This document shows positions 43,382 through 55,241 of a DNA stretch of 64,000 nt, piece after piece. Positions within the stretch are counted from its first letter, which is position 1; every line of letters begins with the position of its first letter. The DNA is from Udeniomyces pyricola (Eukaryota; Basidiomycota; Tremellomycetes; Cystofilobasidiales; Mrakiaceae): the NCBI GenBank assembly GCA_039545295.1, contig BCIK01000001.1, positions 744,001 to 808,000 on the forward strand, given 5' to 3'. The position numbers were made by a program, and so were the translations under genes. The notes under the pieces are model-generated. The model was not told the DNA's origin and made no database searches. It worked only from the letters and a program-made list of their open reading frames with translations.

Positions 43382-46300
43382 TTAAGCGGCGGCGGCAATG
43401 GCCTTGGCCGGGTCGAGAGGAGTACCCTCGTAGAACTTTCCAGGCTCCGACGCGGTAACGACGCCGATTCGGATGACTGCATGACAAACACAATCAAAGA
43501 GCACGAATGAGTAAGACTCCAAGGAAGGGAGGGGGAGGGGGGAGGGCAAGGCTTCAACAAGGAGACCATAAGAAGGAACGTACCAAAGTCTCCAAAGTGC
43601 TCGCCCTCGTGCCTCTCGCGGGCGTATCGCTCGATGAGGGGCTTGAGGATGGCAATGATCTCGACCTCGTTGACGGACTCGCGGATGATCTTGGCGAGAC
43701 GCTGACCGTGGTAGCCTCCACCGAGAAGCATAGTGTAGTGACCTGGAGCCTTTCCGACGAACGCAATCTCAGCCGGCCAAGGTCGAGAGCAACCCTACAG
43801 AACACAGAAAGATCACAGAGGTGATATATATATATAGATAAAAATGTCAGACTACGCGCTCAAGTACCGACACCGATAGAGAAGTCAGGCACGTTAGGGG
43901 TCAAAAACGTACGTTGGCGCAACCAGACATTCGCATGACGATATGGTCGTTTCGGAGACCATTCTCCTCCATGATCTTCTCGAGCTTAGTGACGAGGACA
44001 GGGAGATACCTCTCCGACTCGGCCATGGCCAGCCCGCAAGTCGGGAAAGCGACACACGCCGAGGACGACAGCCTCAGGCCGGTGAAGTCAAGGTTGTCGA
44101 GCTTATATTTGGCAAGGAGCGCTTTGATCGCCGGCAGATCAGCCGTCTCGATGTCGGACAGAATCAAGTGCTGGTTAGCGGTCAATCGGAAGTTGCCCTT
44201 GTGGATCTTGGCGATCTCCTCGAGACCAGTCTTAAACTGAAGGTTAGGCTCGTCTTGGATTCGACCGTTCTAAAGGAAAGAATGGAAAGGGTAGAAGGAT
44301 AGACAACGCCATCAGATGTGTTCACCGCCTTGACGCACAATGCCGTCCATGAGAAGAAGAAGTTGACATACCTCAATGAACATAGTGAAGTGGTGGTTGC
44401 CCTTGTGATCCTGGCTCCAACCGAACTTGTCGACCGAGAGGTCGAAGGTGTAAGGTCGCTCGGGAGCAAGAGGCTTGCCGAATCGGCGCTCGACATCAGC
44501 CTTGAAGGCGGCGAGTCCCATGCGGTCAACGGTGTATTTCATTCGCTGTGAAACGAGATAGAACATCGCAAAATAACATCAAGAACGAACACAAAGCGTA
44601 AAAAGGCGGTCAGCAAAAGTCAGCACAGCTTCAGCAAAGGAATCAACGAGTTATACGTACAGCGTTCTTTCGGTCGGCTCGGTTTCCGTGGTCCCGCTGG
44701 GTAAGCATGACGGCCTCGGCAACAGCACATCCCTCCTCGGGGGTAACGAACCCGATGACGTTGGCAAGTCGAGGGTAGGTCTTGACGTTGGAGTGGGTCG
44801 TACCCATACCACCTCCGACGGTGACGTTGTAACCGACGATCTTCTCGGACTTGTCGACAATGGCGATGAAACCAAGATCGTTGGTAAAGATGTCGACGTC
44901 GTTGTGAGGAGGAAGGGCGACAGCGATCTTGAACTGTAGAGAGATAACAGTCAGTAGGTGTGTGTGGGGGTCCATGGCGCCGACGTAGCAAAAGAGCCAG
45001 CAGGATAAGAAAACGTTGACGAACCTTCCTCGGGAGGTAGTACTTGCCGTACTTGGGCTCAAAGTCCTGAACGGCATCGCCAGCAATCTTCTTCTTGTCG
45101 AGCCAGATCTCGGCGTAAGCATTGGTCTCGGGCAGAAGGTACTCGGAGAGGTTCTTCGAGAACTCGAAGACCTCGGCGTGAAGGTGCGACATGGCCGGGT
45201 TGGCGGTGCACTGGACGTTTCGGTCTGGAAGAAAGAAAAAGAGAACAAGATAGGAAGAGTCAGGCAGATGGTCTAGAATGCCAAAGCATAGTCTCTCTGA
45301 CAGAGGGATAGTTGAGGTATGAAAGGCTACGCACTAACGTCTCCGCAAGCGGCGATGGTGTCGAGAAGCGATCGGTTGATGGCCTGCATAGCGGGCTTGA
45401 GGTGCTTCTTGACTGCAATCGGTGAGAAAAGAGGAGGAGGGGGGGGGGGGAGAGAGTGTCAGACAATGTGCCTTGTGGGAAACAGAGATAAACAGGCTTG
45501 GAGACCTTGAAAAGGACACGTACTTATGCCGTGGAACTGCCAGGTCTGTCGGGTGGTCATCTTCATCGTGCCGTTACCGTGCTCGTCGGCAATCTGCGAC
45601 ATCTGAAGCCATTGCTTGGCAGTGGCAACACCAGCGGGAAGTCGAACTCGAACCTGTGAAGAGGAATAAGGATGAGGAAAGCACGTCAGTCAAAGGTTCA
45701 GCTCAGTCCATGTCAGCCCCAATAAACAAGAAGGCGACGCACCATGAACGAGTAAGCAGGCTCAAGACCGGCAGCGGCTCGCTCCTCACGAATATCTCGG
45801 TCGTCTGAAAAGAGCAAAAGGGAAAGCATGTCAGATGGGCAAGTCCAAGGACGATGGAACGAGGACGAGTGACCAGCAACTGACCCTGCATGTAAGTTCC
45901 GTGGAACTTGGTGAGCTGGCCGTCCGAGGCTGAAATGGCACCAGTGGTGGTATCGGCAAGACCCTGAGAAAGGTGAAGACACGAGGGCGAGGAAAGTGGT
46001 CAGCGTAGAGCAACAAGCCGACCGATGTCAGGTTAAAGACAGACGGAAAACCAAAGGCATTAAACACTCACCTCCTCGATCGTGCCTCGAAGGTAGTTGG
46101 AGGAAATCTTGATGTGCTCGTTGGTGACGGGCTCGGGCTCGGCCTCGGTGACCTCGACGTGGTCAACACCCATGGCCTTCCAGAAGGTAGGCTCCCAAAC
46201 CTTGTAGCCCGTCTGGGCTCCATCGGCATCCTGATCATCTCCGAGTCCGAGGTCGGCCATGCGCTCGGCACCGAGAGCCTCAAGCTTGGCGTCGAGATCC

Positions 46301-48699
46301 TTTCCGCTCTTGTTGTAGTAGTGGGCGTCCTCGGGTCGAGGCCAGTAGTGCGAGTCTCCCATAGCGAAGACGGAGAACTTGACGTCTCCGAAAGGCTTCT
46401 CACCGGCGGTAGAGAGCGAGTTGAAGGCCTTCCAAGTCTGTCGAGCGTTCTGAGGGAATTCTCCCTGACCGGCAGTCGAGGTAACAAAGGCAACGTGCGA
46501 CTCGAGCTTGAGGTCGTCAGTGGAGAACTCGTCCATCGGGAGACATCGGGACGCGAGGCCTCGGAGACCGGCTCGGGTAGCAAGTCGCTGGGCAACCTTC
46601 TGGGCAGCTCCACCATCAGAGGCGTAGAGGACGAGGAGAGGGGGACCGTCGAACGCAGAGAGCATCTTCTCGTAAGCCTCCTTGGCCTTGTCCTTCCTAG
46701 CGACGAGAAGCTTCTCGCCGAGCGACTCGACGAGCTCGGTCGCAAGCGAGGGCTCGGCCTTGGTGAGCTGGGAAAGATGCGACTGTCGGTCGAGGAACTC
46801 TTGCAGCTCGAGCTTGATCTTCTCCGAGTCGAGCGAGAAGACCTCCTCACCCTTGGCGTCCTTCGAGGGATCCCATCGGTAGAGCGGCCAGTAACCCGTG
46901 TCGACGGCGAGCTTGGTCTCCTTGAGGACGTCGAGGGCCGAAGCCGTCTGCTCGGCGTAAGGGAGGTAGGCGAGGACGATGGACGGACCCTGGAACTTGT
47001 CAGCCTCCACAAGAGCCTGAAGGACCTGCGAGTAAGATGAGTAGACGGCGACCGAGGCAACGTAGACGTCACCGTGGTTCATGGCGTAGAGACCGATGTC
47101 CTTCTTGCGCTTGTGAGCCTGGGCGGCATCCCGCTCGGTGTAGGGAACCGAGTCGATGATGAGCATGTTGATGTTGGCGCCCGAGGCGATGGCGTGGTGG
47201 ACACCCGAAGCACCGAGATCGTACGACCAAGCATCCGAGCCGATGATCCATCGCGAGGCGGTTCCGACGTGGGCAGCAAGAGCGAGGATACGCTTGCCAG
47301 CCTTGTGGGCGGCAGCGTCGGATGAGCGGAGAACGGTCAGAGCCTTCTCACCGAGGTCGCGCGAGGTCTTAGGGTCGTCCTTAGCGAGAAGCCACTTGGT
47401 GAAGGCAGCGTGGACAGCCTTGTCGACGTCGTACGACGAGACGAGCCCTTCAACGGCCTCGATAAGCTCCTTGCGTTGAGCGATGTCGGCCTGAACGCGA
47501 CCGAAGGCAAACTCGGGGAGTGTGGCAGACGAGCCGGCGGTGGGGACGAGCGAGGGAGAGTTGGAGATTTCGAGCTGGTTGGCGAAGACCGAGGTGAGCA
47601 TCTTGGTGTAGGCCGACTCAAGCTCGGGGACCTGTGGGGGGGCCGGGGCCGTCGAGACGGACGCAACCGTGGACGTCGGCAGCGAGCCGAGGACGAGAGA
47701 CTGGGGCGACCCGAGGCGGGAGATGATGGCAGTCACATCGGAGGACAGAGTGGGGGCGTTGACCTGACCGAGGAGACCACCGAAGACCTTGGGTCGCTGC
47801 GCCTCGTCCTCGGCCTGCTGGAAAGCAGAGACGACGTCGAGGTAAACGCCGCCCCACTTGGTCGTCTTCTTGTACGACTGCTCGAGGACAACAACGTTCT
47901 TGGTGCCTTCGGGAACGGCGCCGAGGAGTCGGAAGGGAGCGAGAGGACGGAGGATGAGGATCTCGACGACACCGAACGTGGACGAGTGCGAGGCGAGCTC
48001 AACCAATGGCGAGGTCTCGGTTCCAAAGACGACAAAGACGGTCGCCGGCGAGGCAGGACCCGTGTAGACGTACGGCCGCTGGGGTCGTCGAAGGAGAGCC
48101 AAAGTCGAAAGCGAGGCGAGCTCGTACTGCTTGAAGAGCTCGGGTCGGGGGTGGTTGGTGTGGCCGTTGGAGTGACCGTTGGTGTCGGGCTGTCGGATCG
48201 GGGCCTCGAGGAACTCGGTGAGCTTAGTGGCGTCAACCTCGTCGAGCTCTCCTCCGGCAGGGATATCGGTGAAGACGTGGAGGACGGCCTTGCTAGCCTG
48301 TCGGGCGAGTTTGGAAGCAATGACGGCGTGATCGTGGGCATCCTGGAGGTTGGACGAAAGGAAGACGACCCAACCGGCCGATCGGAGGGCGATAACGTCC
48401 GAGAGATCGGCCGATGGTGGCAAGACGACGTGAACGACGGTCGACGTCTGGGCGAGGGATGAGAGCGACGGGACAAGTCGGGTGAAGGGCGATGGGTTGG
48501 CACCGGCGAGAAGCAGGGAGGTGAGCTTGGAGCTCGAGGCGTGGCGAGAAGTGTAGACTCCCGGATCGGCGTGAGCGGGGAGGGTCTCGATGGTGGGAGA
48601 GGCGACCTCGTCGGTCGGCAGGGTGTAAGGGGAGGTGGGGAGGGTGATCAACACATCCGAGGCGAGGTAGGCGATGCGTCCGACGGTAGCGGTGGACAT
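43382..48699 (-). CDS. MET5: Sulfite reductase beta subunit (siroheme/4Fe-4S), Met5/Ecm17 type
   Basis: Reduces sulfite to sulfide with NADPH electrons passed from the alpha subunit (Met10); cytosolic sulfate assimilation. A first exon of about 880 codons (start [20 protein letters not shown] at 48699) carries the pyruvate-oxidoreductase-like N-terminal part. A flavodoxin domain follows: [60 protein letters not shown]. Later exons form the two ferredoxin-like and siroheme-binding halves: [78 protein letters not shown] and [12 protein letters not shown]. The cluster ligands are present: CVAFPTC (C-X5-C) and, across an intron, GCANGC (C-X3-C). It ends AKAIAAAA. An upstream extension to 48846 is low complexity and unlikely. 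Long frames on the opposite strand of exon 1 are codon-bias shadows. Confidence 0.95.
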
Positions 48700-50015
48700 T
48701 TCTGATGGATAAGAAACGAAGGGGAGAAAAAGAGGAAAGAGGAAAGAGGGGATGAAAAGGGTGGATCGGGGTTGGTCAACTCGAAATGTGGTGGAAGGTG
48801 TGTGGGCAAGGAACCCGAGCCGGCCGACATTTCCTGGTGGCAACACTCACTTGAGTTACAACGAGAAGGGGAAGCGAGCACGGGTTTGCAGGAGGGGGAG
48901 GAGATGAGATTCTGGTGAGAGTGAGATGTGCTGGCCAAAGGAAGGAAGAGAGAAAGAGAGAGAGAGAGAGAGGAGGCGAGTGGGTGGGCAAGAAGATCGG
49001 GGGGGAGGGTGTGAGAGTGGGAGAGAAGGAGAGGGAGAAGTCAAGAGTGGGAATGGGTGAGCAAGGACTCTTTCCCGAAGGCGTGATCGTTCGCGGTTCG
49101 ATTCAGTTCATTCCGATTACTGATTTCGCCTCGCCATCAATCACCCCATCACCCAAATTTATTTTATTACGTCCTTCTTCCACTTGCCTTCACACACCTA
49201 CTTTCTCAACTAGGTCTCTCGTATACCATAGCCATAGTTACTTATATCCCCCTCCTCCATCATCTCCCACCACCAATGTCTGCCGCCCGGCGCCAAGAAA
49301 CGCCTACGCCATCAGTTAATAACACGACGCGACCACTCTCGCCTGCAATCCGAATACTCTCGGCGGCTGCTTATACAGCCACCAGACTGGCGTGCTGCCA
49401 CCTAGCAGCCTCGCTAACTGTACGATCGCGGCTTTCTATCAGACCATACACCGTCCAACCTGAGTATGCGTCAGCGCAACTGTCCATCCATGTTTACGGT
49501 TGGGGACGTTAAGAAGAGTACTATCACCACAGAGGCGCAGCACTGAAGCGCTCGAGCAATCGCGCGCGTGCTCCGACGCGCCAGCTTTTAGTCGCTTCAA
49601 GCCTTGACAACCGCCAGCGATCAATTCAGGCACGGCAGGCAACTGGCCATCTTTTTTAAGCCTTTCATGAAATGCAGGAAGCACTGCAGCTTGCAAGTTT
49701 CAGTGAGATATCTATGATGATCTGATGAGCAGCTATTAAATTAAATGTTTTTCCTTGACCGTCACAACTAGCATATCCATGCCCCGCTACCAGCACAAAT
49801 GCTCAAAAAATAAATAAATGTTTACATGCGTTTTGTGCGTTACGTACCAACCTGCCAATTGGCCTATGCACAGGTGCACAGCTTGTGCACAGGCCGAAGG
49901 CCGAATTCCACAATGCCTTCAAGATATCAAGATTCCGCACAGACAGCTGGTGTCTCATCGTCCTCTAGTCCTCTGACCTCCTTCCCATCGTGCTTTCTCC
50001 TATTCACGCTCGGGC
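48700..50015. other. Divergent promoter region of MET5 and the ankyrin/F-box-like gene
   Basis: Contains a (GA)n repeat near 48955-48972, C/T-rich sequence and three TGCACAG copies near 49866-49892. A 78-codon frame starting at the ATG 49276-49279 has no recognisable features. No CACGTG Cbf1-type sulfur box was noticed. Confidence 0.5.
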
Positions 50016-51274
50016 ATGGCCACACTTAACTCTCTCCCTCAAGAGGTTGGTGTGCCATGGAATCAATGGCTTTTCAGATTTGCAGCATATCAGCCGGAAC
50101 TTATCCTTGCGTCTCTGCCCTACCTTGTCCCCGTTTCCTCTGTTTCCTGCTCTTGTTCCCATTCTCCTTAGCTCCTGTTCGAAATCCACGTCCTCTCGCT
50201 CTCGCCTCAGTTCCCTTACGTCAACAAACATACATTCTTCAACCTCGGATCCAATCCTTCTCCGTCTCATGTGGCTCAATACCTCCTCTCGCTCTACGCC
50301 GGATCGGCGTCGACGTCCCGCGACCTCCTCACCCGATGCCTCCGACACCCCGTATGCAATCTCGATGTTGTCTGGATCATCGAACGCTTCTGGGCCAGAA
50401 AACAAGGAGAAAGGCCTCCCCTACAACTAGACGAGATACCGAAACAGCTATTTAGGAATCTCGATAAAAAGGCGAACGACGCTAGTCGGAAGCGGTGGTT
50501 GCAAGAACAGCACGAGCAGGAACTATCAGGGAACCTAGCAGTACCATCGACCACATCCAACAAACCTTCGTCGACATCTCTCTCGATAGACTCACTACCA
50601 CTCCCCGCCCCTCCCATGACAAAATCGATCCGCAAGCGGAAGCGAGTCTCCTCTCCACCTCCCACCACGCCTGCCGCCGCATCACTTCCTTACGCAGTCA
50701 CCCTTCCCTCGACACTTCTACCACTCCTGACGCACCTGTTTACGCACTATTCCCCTTCACCATCCTCTCACAAAGGCTTTCCCCTTTGTGCCTCGATCGT
50801 CGCCCATCCGGTCTCCCTTCCGCTGACCCGATTTCTGCTAGAGCAAGGCGCAGATCCAGGCTGCAACAGTGGCTATGCCGTTAGGCTCGCCGTCCAAAAG
50901 AAAGATCTTGCATTGGTGCGCCTCCTCATCGAGAGAGGAAGTGGGGACGGAGATGATCTAGCCAAGAAGAGGAAGCTTGGAGATCGGTGCAAGGTTGATA
51001 CGGCTATGCGTGAGTATCTTGTTTATTTTGTGTTCGTCTTGGACTGGCTTTCCCAATGATTTCCTCTGATCTCGTTCACAGGATGGAAGTATCAATTGGA
51101 AACCGAGAAGTCGATCAATATTGACCCTCTCATCTTCTATGGTTTGACGTACCGCTGTCTTCAGTCCGAACGGCCGTCAAGTATCGAGTTCGTGATATCT
51201 CAAACTATTTCATCAAGGAGAAGGGTGTTGTGCCCGACATGGAGACCCTCATCGCGCTCAACGGGTGGGACTGA
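50016..51274 (+). CDS. Ankyrin-repeat protein with F-box-like start
   Basis: The frame from ATG 50016 begins MATLNSLPQE, and the next segments PELILASLPYL and LLFEIHVLSLSPQFPYVNKH resemble the degenerate F-box opening common in basidiomycete ankyrin proteins. The first two joins (50046-50180) are uncertain. The long exon reads FFNLGSNPSPSHVAQYLLSL, DLLTRCLRHPVCNLDVVWII and FWARKQ. After a Ser/Thr/Pro-rich linker with KSIRKRKRV come ankyrin-like helices: SLPLTRFLLEQGADPGCNSG, YAVRLAVQKKDLALVRLLIE. Another exon begins RWKYQLETEKSINIDPLIF, and a last one gives VRTAVKYRVRDISNYFIKEK, GVVPDMETLIALNGWD and stop at 51274. Short, probably three to five repeats. Partner unknown. Confidence 0.6.
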
Positions 51275-51452
51275 TCCACCGTCATCACCGTTGGAAAGGG
51301 GATGAGTTTGATGATTCATGACTTTATAAACCCCGACGCTGCGTGTGAATTTTATGGGTCAAACTTGTCGGTCGAAGTATGCGCTGATCGTCTGGAAGCG
51401 ATAGCTGAGCGCTGAGGCAGAACGTAGTGCCACCCCATCTCTGCTTGCCCAG

Positions 51453-51504
51453 GCGTAAGGCTATCAATCATAGCTATGTGGCGTAAGGCTATCATAGCTA
51501 TGTG
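51453..51504. repeat. Tandem duplication (28 + 24 bp) between two genes
   Basis: Two adjacent copies begin GCGTAAGGCTATCA and end TAGCTATGTG; the first has an extra ATCA. Intergenic, upstream of the 6PGDH-like gene. Confidence 0.85.
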
Positions 51505-51849
51505 CATGTCATGCGGACAAAAATGTATTTATATAAAAGTTGACCTCCCTAACTGGCACCAACGTTACCAATGTGACGGTAGCCAACCGATGACGTCGAC
51601 AAAAGGCTTCGTCGGCCTACCCCGGCCGCGTGGGACGTGTTACGCAAGCCTTCTGCCAGTTCTGGCCTCCACACGATTGTCCGACTGAGTATGTCCTTGG
51701 TGATGAGATCTTATTAATCATTCCCGTTGTGTCGACTCTTCCATCTCCCACTCAATCACACGTTTGTCAACTCCATTGACATACTAGCACTCACCGCTTC
51801 TACCCATCACAACATCCCCTCCCCGCAACATCTCCTGTACTACAGCAAC

Positions 51850-54800
51850 ATGGCCGATTGGGACAACACCGATATCAACGACATCTCCATCGGCATCGTC
51901 GGTGGAGGTTCTATGGGCGGGGGTATGACGCTTTTATTTGCTGAACACGGCTCCAGCGTCGCTGCCTTTGACAAAGATGAATCCGCCGTCAAGAAGACGC
52001 TCGAGACGGCTAAGAAGACGGAATCCGTCGATACTAGCAAGGTCCATGGTTACAGGTCCGTGCCGCACATGCATGTCGCAGGGTTCAATGCTTCTTCGAC
52101 TTGTTCCTTCCAAGTCCTTTTTTATCCTCGTTGCTTGCTGTTTACTCTGTACATGGGTTGATGTTCATCCCCCTGACGTAATCGGATACATTACTTTCTC
52201 TTGCTTTTCTCTGAGTAGCTCGCTCAAGAACCTCGTCGGTCGCTTTGATCCTTCTAAGCCTCGAGTGATCGTCTTTTCTCTCCCCCATGGTGACGCCGTC
52301 GACGGCGTCATTGAAGAGATCGGTCCCCTTCTCAAAAAAGGAGATATCATCTTGTACGGAACCCTCTTGTTTTCCCATGTGAAGGTGAAGACGAGATCGC
52401 TCGGTGCTGATCTCGCCTACTTCGGGGATTCTCAAATTCAAACAGGGATGGTGGAAATGAATGGTACGAGAATACGGAACGCAGGCAAAAGCGCTGCGAT
52501 GAATGGGGCGTCAAACTTATCGGCATGGGAGTCTCTGGAGGATGTGAGTCCCTTTGAAGTTACTGCTGTTTGACCAGTGGACGATGATGGTTGCGCTTCG
52601 TCGACCTTGGAGAATATGAACATCCCTGGTGTACTGACTTGACATCATGATCGTTTCTATTGCCGCTTTGTACTTTTCGTGATTCCCAGATCAGGCTGCT
52701 CGTCGAGGCCCGTCCATCTCCCCCGGCGGTGACCCTGAAGCTTGGAAAATCGTGAGCATAAGGACATGATCGTATCGTTCCCGTTGGAGCTCAAGAAGAG
52801 TTGACACGCTTATCCTCGGATCCATCTATCTTTACTGCGGTCAGGCCCAACCCCTTCTCGAAAAATGGGCCGCACGCGACAAACAAGGCAACGCTTGCGT
52901 CGGCCTCGTAGGGCCCGGAGGGTCAGGTCACTACGTCAAGATGATGCACAATGCGATTGAGCAAGGGGTTTTATCAATCCTCGCCGAGCTCCGAGCTTAC
53001 CTTCATGCGCAACTCTCGCTCTCCAACGACGACGTTGCCGATATCTTTGAGGCTTGGGATAAAGAGGGAGAGCTCGCTGGAAACTATCTGCTCAACATTG
53101 GCGCCAAAGGTTTGCGTTTCAAGACGGGCGACGGCTTCGAGGGCAAGAACAAAGAGAAGGATGGGATTGTTGAAGGGATCGAAGACAAGGTGACCCAGGA
53201 TGCCGATCGAAGTGAAGGGACAGGAGTGTGGGGTGTGCAAGGTATGTCATAAGTCCCACTCGTCCGAATTCATCAAGCTCTTCACATGCGCCCTCGAAGG
53301 GATGGTTGATACCTTTTCCGCTTTAACCCCCTCTCTTGCATTGTAGAAATGGCGGCTCAGCAATGCGCCGCTCCGACCATTGCAGCTGCCCATCAGCTGC
53401 GAATCATCTCCGCCAACCGAGACGAGCGCCTCAAGATTGTTGACGCGATCAAGGTCCCCCAGGCGACTTCAGCGATCGCGAATGGCAAGGATGAGAAGCT
53501 CATCGAGTCGCTTCGACTCGCAACGTACGGTGCGACGCTTGCTGCCTTTGTTCAAGGCATGGGCGTGAGTCTCCTCTTTGCAGATCATTCGCGAGCTTAT
53601 CGCTTGTAGAAAGAAGAAAAGGGGAAGAACTGTCTCAGTTCTAGAAGATCGATGGTCTAACTGACGAGGTTCTCTCGATACTTTTCCTCGTGTCGACTCT
53701 GCCAGATCATTGCCCGAGCGTCCGCTAGGAAAGACTGGTCCGTCTCCTTGGCAGAATGCCTGAGGATCTGGCGAGCAGGCTGCATCATTCAATCCGACGC
53801 CCTCAGCGCATTCCTCGACCCCCTTCTCCAAGCCAACCCGACCGTGCACAACCTCCTGTTGATCCCCGAGATCGCAACCGAACTCGCCAAGACGTATGAC
53901 GCGCTCAAGAAACTCGTTGCGTCGGGCGTCGAGAACGATGTTTGTTTGCCTTCGTTCAGTGCGACTGTGAGTGACGAAGAAAATGATGATCTTTGTCTCG
54001 TTTGTTTGGTTGTATTGGATGTGTAGGTCAATTGGTTCTGAACTCCAACATGTGTTTTTTTCTTCTTCTTTGTTTTCCAGCTTGAGTGGTTCAAGTCGGT
54101 TGGCGGTCGAGACCTACGTATGCTTGCCGTTTCACATGTCTACATATCCCTAACTCTCCCCGATCCGATCTCTTTGCGATCCTCACATCTTCTGACGACC
54201 ACCGCTTCTCCGTTGATTCTGGTCAATTGACCTTCTCGTCTAACCTGTTCTGTGTAACAGCTACGAATTTTGAAGAGCTCGAGCTTGATTACTTTGGTCA
54301 CCGTGAGTTTACAACGTTTCCTCATGCTCGACTCTGCCACGTACTCCCAAAACCGGTTTCTTGTACGCGAGAAACAATAAAAACATATAAATATATCATC
54401 TATATCACATATGTGTAGCAGTGTGTCTATGATCATGTAAGAGAACTGACATAGTTCCCTCCTGGTTCATCTCCCAAATCACGTGTTCTTGTTTCTTGTT
54501 CGTTCTTCCTCTTTGTTCTCAACGCCCATGATCGGCGATGTGTGTGAATCTTCCTCTCTGGCAGACAACTACGACCTCAAACGCGAGCCTCAACCTGGCC
54601 ACCACAAGGGATCACACCAGTTGCGTTTGCCCGTTTCTATCATCCCCATCATCATCATCTCCATACTTTTTTCTCTGAATAATCCGACTAAATTTATCCC
54701 TGCGCCCAGACGATATCATGCACAACGCCATACTTGACTCGCATGAATTCACTGCCCGTCCGTTCAAAGGCCATTCCACTGACCCTTGATACGATTCCTT

Positions 54801-54867
54801 TTCTTATCCTTCTTTGTTCTTCCTTCATTGGTCGATCCACAATAGCACCGAATTCGCGCCTGCATGA
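51850..54867 (+). CDS. Divergent 6-phosphogluconate-dehydrogenase family enzyme (altered cofactor and phosphate sites)
   Basis: A beta-hydroxyacid dehydrogenase with the full 6PGDH fold. Exons join in phase: MADWDNTDINDISIGIVGGG with SMGGGM (Rossmann motif), SLKNLVGRFDPSKPRVIVFS, DGGNEWYENTERRQKRCDEW, GVKLIGMGVSGG, YQAARRGPSISPGGDPEAWK, GPGGSGHYVKMMHNAIEQGV, DIFEAWDKEGELAGNYLLNI, EGTGVWGVQ, EMAAQQCAAPTIAAAHQLRI, LAECLRIWRAGCIIQSDALS, LEWFKSVGGR, NFEELELDYFGH, NYDLKREPQPGHHKGS and HHTEFAPA. The catalytic Lys and Asn of VKMMHN are kept. The canonical YNRT segment that binds NADP is FDKD here. The Tyr, Lys and Arg that hold the substrate phosphate appear as Gln, Glu and Leu. Members of this paralogous group are usually labelled 6PGDH, but the substrate is probably different. 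The last exon is short after a 230-nt intron; stop at 54867. Confidence 0.82.
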
Positions 54868-55241
54868 GTCTATCGTCCCGACCGTCAACCGGTGGTTAAA
54901 TCAAGTCAAACCCAATCCATGGCCAGCTCGCTGGATTGATCCCCTCGACTCCGATTGCAAATCGCCTCTGTCTTGACACGAAGCCATGTATCCATATGTT
55001 TCGATTCCTTGTTTTGAATATCATGATTCTTCTCATTCTCCATTTAGCTGTACATGGTCGTCTATTCGATCTGAAATTTGCCTATGCCCACATGATCGAC
55101 TTACTCTCGATTCCTCATGATCCATGCTGAGGCCGCCCTCACCGCGGACACATACATACAAGGGTTCTTTTATTTTCTTTATAGCTCGCGGTTCTCGAGA
55201 TCAGATCATCATGCATCGTCAACGATGGATATGGGTGATGT
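54868..55241. other. Convergent spacer
   Basis: T-rich 3' flank of the 6PGDH-like gene facing the LRR-like gene. No supported gene. Confidence 0.5.

Noticed and set aside
46114..48462. Long frames (308 and 350 codons) opposite MET5 exon 1
   Set aside because: The sense strand encodes clear MET5; antisense frames arise from strong third-position G/C bias and are Arg/Glu/Gly/Val-rich without motifs.
48700..48846. N-terminal extension of MET5 upstream of 48699
   Set aside because: Low-complexity Phe/Pro/Ser sequence in frame by chance; the family-like start is [10 protein letters not shown].
49279..49512. 78-codon frame starting MSAARRQETP
   Set aside because: No similarity or conserved features; lies in a promoter region.
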